Assembly: GCF_008704535.1 (NCBI RefSeq)
Contig: NZ_CP023701.1
Span: 7,234,001 to 7,298,000 of the forward strand
Reading direction: 5' to 3'
Source: Streptomyces subrutilus
Lineage (GTDB): Bacteria; Actinomycetota; Actinomycetes; Streptomycetales; Streptomycetaceae
DNA: 64,000 nt
The position numbers and the translations under genes are program-made. Shown one piece after another: positions 59,349 to 64,000 of this stretch; the stretch's first letter is position 1; every line of letters begins with the position of its first letter. The notes beneath the pieces were generated by a model. The model was not told where the DNA came from. It saw nothing but the letters and a program-made list of their open reading frames with translations, and ran no database searches.

Positions 59349-59826
59349 GCCCTGCCCCCGAATTGCCGCCGGTCGAACCCGGGCATCCTAGGCCCTGCCC
59401 GCCGCGGGGCGGGTCCGCCGCCGGGCGGAGGGGCTCCCGCCCGGTACGGACGGCCGGGCGGGAGCGGCACGTACCCTCCGGTGGTTCTTCAGCACGAGGG
59501 GACGGTGCGGCCTTCCAGACGGGAAGGTTGCGACGCCAGTGGTGGGCGCCGGGCCCATGGTGCGGGGTGGCGGCGGCGGCACGAAGCCGGTGAAGGCCTT
59601 TGTCGCCCGTACGGCTCGTTGTTCGCCGAATCGGCCGCCGGTGCGGCGTGTCTGGCGTATGGGGCGCGGGATGCGGCCGTCGCGCAGGAACGCATTGTTC
59701 CGCAAACCCATGATCGCTTTTGGTCGGCCGGGGGAGACGCACCATGCTGTCGCTCACCCTTTCGTGGCGCTTCAGCACCGCCGTGCAAGGGCCTTCCAGA
59801 CACTGCGAGTTCAGGGAACTGGTGCG
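59349..59826. other. Long intergenic region upstream of the HTH triad
   Basis: About 480 bases between divergent genes, with local AT-rich patches near 59690-59720. AGTTC-AGG-GAACT (59808-59820) is a short perfect inverted repeat overlapping the ribosome binding site of the first triad gene and could be an operator. No gene or clear promoter found. Confidence 0.4.
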
Positions 59827-60051
59827 ATGCCCAGAATGCAGGGATGGATCGTCGCCTTACTGGCGGTGGTCCTCGCGTGGAGCACGGTGATGACCGTGCT
59901 GGGACAGCTCACGGCGGCGGCCGCGCTGCTGCCCTCGCTCGGACTGCTCGTGCAGCAGGTAGCCGCCGCCACCGGCGGTCCGCGGACGCGGCGGCCCCCG
60001 GGCGCCGAGGGTGCGCCGAAGCCGGCCGGGACCGAGGGGCCGCTGCGATGA
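59827..60051 (+). CDS. Small membrane protein, first gene of an HTH triad
   Basis: A 74-residue protein whose first 48 residues form one long or two short hydrophobic helices (GWIVALLAVVLAWSTVMTVLG, LTAAAALLPSLGLLVQQVAAA), followed by a basic Pro-rich tail. AGGGA precedes the ATG. Its stop overlaps the start of the next gene (ATGA), so it is translationally coupled to the regulator. Not recognised. Confidence 0.65.
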   Translation: MPRMQGWIVALLAVVLAWSTVMTVLGQLTAAAALLPSLGLLVQQVAAATGGPRTRRPPGAEGAPKPAGTEGPLR

Positions 60052-61022
60052 CGCCGCTGGATGTGCCGCAGCCCGAGGACGACCCGCCGGGCCTTCCCGG
60101 CGCCGAGCCGGAGCAGGCCGTCCTGCCGCCACCGGTCCCCGTCCGGCCCGGGGGAGGGGAGCCCGCCCGGCGCGGCCGCAAGGCCGACCCCGTCTCGGAG
60201 CAGGCCGGCCCCTGCCACCAGGCCTGGCTGGGACCGCTGCGCGGCGGGGTCAGCGCGGCCGGCTACACCCTCGATCAGCTGGCCAGCCTCACCGGCTTCT
60301 CCAAGACCCGCCTCTCCACCCTCCTGCGCGGAGCTGAGAACTACCCGGGCTGGGAGATCACCTACAGCGTCGTCCACGTGCTCGGCCTGCCCGCGTGGCC
60401 GCTGCGCCGGTTGTGGACCGCCGGCGCCCGCGAAGCGGACAAGAACCAGACGTGGATCGCGAAGCACATAGGCGAGGTCCCGTTCCTGAAACCCGAACAG
60501 CCCCCGCTCGCCTACGAGGTCCTCACCGCGACCATGCGCGAGCCCTACACCGACTACGCGGGCGCCCTGCTGCAGAGCGAGCGCGCCGGCTGGATCGTCG
60601 CGGAGACCTTCGACCTCCTGTGGTTCGGCTGGGACGCCGCCCTCCGCAGCCCCGACGTACGCCGCCACGCCTGGCTCCTGCTGCGCGACCGCGTCCTGCG
60701 GCGCGCGCACCGCCACCGCGACGGCCGCCCGGACCTGCGCCCGGCGGCGTTCCACACCGTCGCCCAGAGCCTCATCGAGGATCCCGAGGCCCGCTTCGCG
60801 GAGATCAGCGCACTCGCCGGCTTCTTCGACCTGCTCGGTCAACTGCCCCTGGACCAGTTGGACATCGTCGTGCTGCGCTACCTGTGCGGCCTGGGCACCG
60901 CCGCCCTCCCCGAGGTCGTCGGCCTGCCCCCGGCCCGCGTCCGCACCCTCGACCACCACGCCCGAGGGGCACTGGAGCACCTCCACCCCCGCCATGACGA
61001 CCCGGGAGTGATCACCCCGTGA
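60048..61022 (+). CDS. HTH regulator with sigma-region-4-like C-terminus
   Basis: 324 residues: disordered N-terminus, a Cro-like helix-turn-helix at about 70-120 (GYTLDQLASLTGFSKTRLSTLLRGAE), a helical middle (ETFDLLWFGWDAALRSPDVRRHAWLLLRDR), and a C-terminal segment LDQLDIVVLRYLCGLGTAALPEVVGLPPARVR reminiscent of sigma-70 region 4. It overlaps genes on both sides by four bases. Probably a transcription factor for this operon or for others. Confidence 0.75.
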   Translation: MTPLDVPQPEDDPPGLPGAEPEQAVLPPPVPVRPGGGEPARRGRKADPVSEQAGPCHQAWLGPLRGGVSAAGYTLDQLASLTGFSKTRLSTLLRGAENYPGWEITYSVVHVLGLPAWPLRRLWTAGAREADKNQTWIAKHIGEVPFLKPEQPPLAYEVLTATMREPYTDYAGALLQSERAGWIVAETFDLLWFGWDAALRSPDVRRHAWLLLRDRVLRRAHRHRDGRPDLRPAAFHTVAQSLIEDPEARFAEISALAGFFDLLGQLPLDQLDIVVLRYLCGLGTAALPEVVGLPPARVRTLDHHARGALEHLHPRHDDPGVITP

Positions 61023-61960
61023 CCACGATCGACACCTTCCTCGCCCGTTCCCTCCTGCTCAAGAACCCGCAGATCCCGCCGGACGTCGTCGCCTACGACG
61101 ACACCGCCCGGCCCGCCCCCACGTGGCAGGACGCCCTGCCGGGGGCGACCCGGGGCCACGGGACGGCCGACCACACCGCGGCGTCGCACCTGCGCTCCCT
61201 GTGCGACGTGGTCGTCGCCCGGTCCACTCCCGAACAGATCACCGACTTCATCACCGAGCAGCTCCCCGCCCCCCACGGAGCCTGGATCCTGGGCTGCCTG
61301 CTCCACCTCGCCGACGCCGAGGACGGCGCGCGCTTCTGGTGGCAGTACGCGGCCGGGGCCGGAGTCGCCGCGGCCTCCTACTGCCTCGCCCTGCACCACC
61401 GGGCCGGGGGCGACCGCCACGCGGCCGCCTTCTGGCACGACCAGGCCGACGCCGACCGCTCGGGCATCGGCACCTGCCTGCGCATCCTCGACCGCCTCGC
61501 GGCCGGCGGCAGATCGCGTCGCACCGAGGCCGCCATCGCCGTCATGAGCTACATCGCCGAGGCCGTCACCGACGGCTACCTCCGGTACCCGGAGTACGAG
61601 ATCCCGCTGCCGGGGCCGTACTTCGCCGAATGCATCCAGATCATCCTCAACGTGAAGACGACCGGGCACCGCACCGCGCACCCGGCGGAACCGGCCATCG
61701 GCCTGCCGGCCCGCCCGCCGTCCGACGCGGGCGCCCCGGCCGCCACCGGATCCGGGCGGCCGTGCGGCGAGGGGGCGGAACGCCCGAACCGCGTCCTGGT
61801 CGAGCTCGCGGCCACCGACGAGGAAGCGGCCCTGGCGTTCCCGGAGGCGGTCGCCGCCTGCTGGCAGAGCGTCACCGTCGACCGCGCCACCGCGAACCGC
61901 GGGGAGGAGCAGTCGGAGGGGCGGTGGCTCTACTACCTCGACCGGGTACCCGCGGCCTGA
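61019..61960 (+). CDS. Hypothetical protein, third gene of the HTH triad
   Basis: A 313-residue soluble protein. The first 210 residues are largely helical with repeat-like spacing (HGAWILGCLLHLADAEDGARFWWQYAAGAG, then ASYCLALHHRAGGDRHAAAFW), reminiscent of TPR/Sel1 repeats. A Pro/Ala linker and a separate acidic C-terminal domain follow. GTG start overlaps the regulator stop (GTGA). Likely works with the HTH protein; no enzymatic motif visible. Confidence 0.72.
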   Translation: MTTIDTFLARSLLLKNPQIPPDVVAYDDTARPAPTWQDALPGATRGHGTADHTAASHLRSLCDVVVARSTPEQITDFITEQLPAPHGAWILGCLLHLADAEDGARFWWQYAAGAGVAAASYCLALHHRAGGDRHAAAFWHDQADADRSGIGTCLRILDRLAAGGRSRRTEAAIAVMSYIAEAVTDGYLRYPEYEIPLPGPYFAECIQIILNVKTTGHRTAHPAEPAIGLPARPPSDAGAPAATGSGRPCGEGAERPNRVLVELAATDEEAALAFPEAVAACWQSVTVDRATANRGEEQSEGRWLYYLDRVPAA

Positions 61961-61972
61961 CGCCCCACCGCC

Positions 61973-62027
61973 GGGTCGGGACGCCGGCCGCATCCGACAG
62001 CCGCATCCGGCAGCCGCGTCCCGACCC
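61973..62027. terminator. Long-loop hairpin between convergent genes
   Basis: A perfect 12-bp stem (61973-61984 with 62016-62027) encloses 31 bases holding a duplicated GCCGCATCCG motif. Confidence 0.5.
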
Positions 62028-62096
62028 GCTCCGACCACGGGGCCCGGCCGACCGCGGCCCGGCGGCCGGGGCCCGCGGGTGCGCGCGGAGGCACGG

Positions 62097-63107
62097 TCAG
62101 GAGTCGCGATCGGGGTCGGCCCGGTCGGCGAAGTGCTCCCGGAACACCTGCGCGGAGCGCGGGTTGCGGCCGCACTGCCACACGCCGTGCGGGCAGTAGT
62201 CGGTGATGCTGTGGTAGAGCGGCGCGTGGGCCGAGATCCAGGCCAGCATCCGGCGCATGTACTCCGGGTTGTCGCCGTTGCGGAACAGCCCCCATTCGGG
62301 GTACGAGATCCGCTTGCCGTGCGCCTTCGCGAAGTCGACCTGCTGCTGGAGACCGTAGGGCTGGGTGACCTGTTCGTCGAAGTCACGGCCGGGTGGCTGG
62401 TCGTAGGTGTCCATGCCGATGAGGTCGACCACGTCGTCGCCGGGATAGCACGCGGGCCAGGCGACCGCGTCACGGCCGCGGTTGGGGGCGAAGTCGAACC
62501 GGAACCGCTGGCCCTCCACGGAGCGCATGGCGGCCACGATGCGCCGCCAGTACCGCTTCCAGTTCGCGGGGTCCGGCCGGCAGCGGTGGGAGTAGTTGAA
62601 GCCGTTCATCTCCCAGCCGAGGACGATCACCGTGTCCGGCAGCCCGAGCGCGACCAGGCGGCCGGCCAGCCTTCGGTAGTGGTGGTCGTGCCCACCGCGC
62701 GCGCCGGAGCGGATCAGCTCGGCGACCGGGCCGTCGGCGAGGCCCGCCTCGTTGCGCTCCTGCATGGGCACGTTCAGGACGAACAGCCGGTCGGCCTTCG
62801 CCCTGCGCCACCGCGCCCAACTGCGCAGCGAATCGGGTGCTCCCTCGATGTTGGCCCAGGTGTCACCGGGCAGATAGGTGTGCCCGGCCCGCAGCTCGGT
62901 GCCCCCGAGCCAGCGCGAGAGCTCCTCCATCCTCGTGACGCCGGGCGAGCCGTAGTGCAGGTAGGCGCCGACGGCGACCTCGGTCCCGGCGGCGCTGCCG
63001 GGACCGCTCGAACCCCCGGGCGGTGCGCCGAGACCGCATCCGGCGAGCAGGCAGACGGCGACCGCACCCGCGCACGCGCTCACCAGCCGGCGGCTCCATC
63101 GGGACAT
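62097..63107 (-). CDS. GH26-like glycoside hydrolase lipoprotein
   Basis: 336 residues: signal peptide with lipobox LLAGC, then a TIM-barrel hydrolase resembling GH26 mannanases. The acid/base Glu is likely in VIVLGWEMNGFNYSH and the nucleophile Glu in RISYPEWGLF; HxxHYR and DLIGMDTYD elements support a beta-glycanase barrel. It would act at the cell surface on a beta-mannan-type or related polysaccharide; substrate not certain. Confidence 0.82.
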   Translation of the reverse strand: MSRWSRRLVSACAGAVAVCLLAGCGLGAPPGGSSGPGSAAGTEVAVGAYLHYGSPGVTRMEELSRWLGGTELRAGHTYLPGDTWANIEGAPDSLRSWARWRRAKADRLFVLNVPMQERNEAGLADGPVAELIRSGARGGHDHHYRRLAGRLVALGLPDTVIVLGWEMNGFNYSHRCRPDPANWKRYWRRIVAAMRSVEGQRFRFDFAPNRGRDAVAWPACYPGDDVVDLIGMDTYDQPPGRDFDEQVTQPYGLQQQVDFAKAHGKRISYPEWGLFRNGDNPEYMRRMLAWISAHAPLYHSITDYCPHGVWQCGRNPRSAQVFREHFADRADPDRDS

Positions 63108-63198
63108 GACGCCTCCATACGCTGTGCGAACTGACGGGTCGTGGCACCGACGCTAGCCATCCCGGTGGTCCGGGGCCTCTCCGGTGCGCCGGCACTGC

Positions 63199-63229
63199 GC
63201 CGTACGAGGCCCAGGCTGCCTCGTACGGC
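63199..63229. other. Isolated perfect hairpin in divergent intergenic region
   Basis: GCCGTACGAGGC (63199-63210) pairs perfectly with GCCTCGTACGGC (63218-63229), 7-base loop. It lies upstream of both flanking genes (GH26-like gene leftward, DUF4236 gene rightward), so it is more likely an operator or 5' leader element than a terminator. The remainder of 63108-63490 shows nothing clear. Confidence 0.5.
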
Positions 63230-63490
63230 CCCGCATCAGGCCCCGATCCCGCCCCGGAGGCTTCCCGTGCACCCGTGCGCCCGTGTCCCCACCGCCCCTG
63301 CGGCGCTCCCCGGCCGCCACCGCCGTCGGGCTCCTCCTCCCGGCCCGAGGCGTTCGGCCGCCGTGCCGCGCAGCCCGCGTCGACCGTGCGCGCATGGAAC
63401 GGGCCGAGCCGGATACACGTACGTCAACTGGCCCGCACACAGGCGCAGTCGGGTCGTCCGTCCCTACGCGCACCGAGGAAGTGAGACGTC

Positions 63491-63682
63491 ATGCCGCTGA
63501 CATTCCGCAAGAGCTTCAGGATCCTGCCCGGCGTCCGGCTCAACATCAACCGCAAGTCGTGGTCGATCACCACCGGCGGCGGCAAGCACGGCCCCCGCCA
63601 CACCCACAGCAGCACCGGCCGCCGCACCACCTCGGTGGACCTGCCCGGGCCCTTCGGCTGGCGCAAGACCACCCGCGGCTGA
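63491..63682 (+). CDS. DUF4236 small protein
   Basis: A 63-residue basic protein with the DUF4236 pattern: FRKSFRILPGVRLNINRKSW then SITTGGGKHGPRHTHSSTGRR. The family is widespread in bacteria and of unknown function. ATG with GGAAG and GTGAG upstream; followed by a good terminator. Confidence 0.82.
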   Translation: MPLTFRKSFRILPGVRLNINRKSWSITTGGGKHGPRHTHSSTGRRTTSVDLPGPFGWRKTTRG

Positions 63683-63704
63683 CGCACGAGGTGCGCGCCA
63701 CGCC

Positions 63705-63737
63705 ACGAACCCCCGGCCGAACGGGCCGGGGGTTCGT
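63705..63737 (+). terminator. Terminator of the DUF4236 gene
   Basis: A perfect 14-bp stem (63705-63718 with 63724-63737) and 5-base loop, 22 bases after the stop codon. Confidence 0.8.
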
Positions 63738-63883
63738 CGTGCCGCACCTGGTCCGCTGCACGCGTCTGCACACGTCGTCCGCCGCGCACCTCCGCGGGTG
63801 CGGGGGGTTCGGGTTCCGGCATCGCCCTGTCGGTAGCCGCGTGTTCCTGACAGCATCGGCACGACCGAACACAGGGGGGTTCC

Positions 63884-64000
63884 ATGCGTTCTCCGGTCCG
63901 CTCACTCGCCGTCCCCACCGCTGCCGTCGCCGCAGCGGTGCTGCTCGCCGGGTGCGCTTCGACCCCGGCCGAGGAACTGGAGGACTGGTGGTCCTCGGGC
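63884..64000 (+). CDS. Lipoprotein, N-terminal part only (runs off window)
   Basis: The 39 visible residues comprise a signal peptide with lipobox VLLAGC at about residue 24 and an acidic start of the mature protein (EELEDWWSSG). ATG with AGGGGGG upstream. Family cannot be judged from this fragment. Confidence 0.7.
   Translation, partial: MRSPVRSLAVPTAAVAAAVLLAGCASTPAEELEDWWSSG

Overview
The window is high-GC actinobacterial DNA, most likely from Streptomyces or a close relative. The evidence is the strong G/C bias at third codon positions, frequent GTG and TTG starts, GGAGG-type ribosome binding sites, a mycothiol-dependent dehydrogenase, a DasR-type site before a chitinase gene and a lanthipeptide synthetase of the LanKC type. 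It looks like ordinary chromosome-arm sequence. I see no integrase, transposase, CRISPR array or rRNA. One tRNA gene (Trp, CCA anticodon, unusual sequence) is present.

Layout. 0-7 kb: end of a sugar ABC permease gene, an MHS-type MFS symporter, a three-gene polar amino-acid ABC transporter operon, and a secreted GH18 chitinase whose promoter carries a DasR-like element. 7-15 kb: a PP2C phosphatase, a free-standing MASE1 sensor, an MFS exporter, a phospholipase D/cardiolipin-synthase protein, a decayed DUF2264 gene and small enzymes. 15-24 kb: a divergent SDR, an SRPBCC/ArsR pair sharing a 40-bp palindrome with a divergent prolyl oligopeptidase, an aldo-keto reductase, a UBP zinc finger, lipoproteins and a beta-lactamase-fold enzyme. 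24-28 kb: an operon of EspR-like regulator, ImmA-like metallopeptidase, polytopic membrane protein and secreted amidase, headed by two identical palindromes. 28-38 kb: CorA, PRC-barrel, two large PP2C phosphatases, a methyltransferase, a ClC channel and a K+ channel. 38-47 kb: a MarR regulator with twin palindromes, a sirtuin, a DsbA-like thioredoxin, and a formaldehyde-detoxification pair (MscR plus metallo-beta-lactamase fold) beside an acyl-CoA dehydrogenase remnant. 47-50 kb: a YtrA-type GntR/ABC operon and a sphingomyelinase-D-like phospholipase.

The most interesting locus is at 51.4-54.4 kb: a LanKC-type lanthionine synthetase, preceded by a 51-residue precursor peptide gene with an LELQ leader motif and a TxxTxxxC core. 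A large hairpin separates the two genes. Two further candidate systems are the EspR-like/ImmA/membrane/amidase operon and, at 59.8-62.0 kb, an overlapping triad of small membrane protein, HTH regulator with a sigma-region-4-like tail, and a protein of unknown function. The right end holds a GH26-like lipoprotein, a DUF4236 protein and the start of another lipoprotein.
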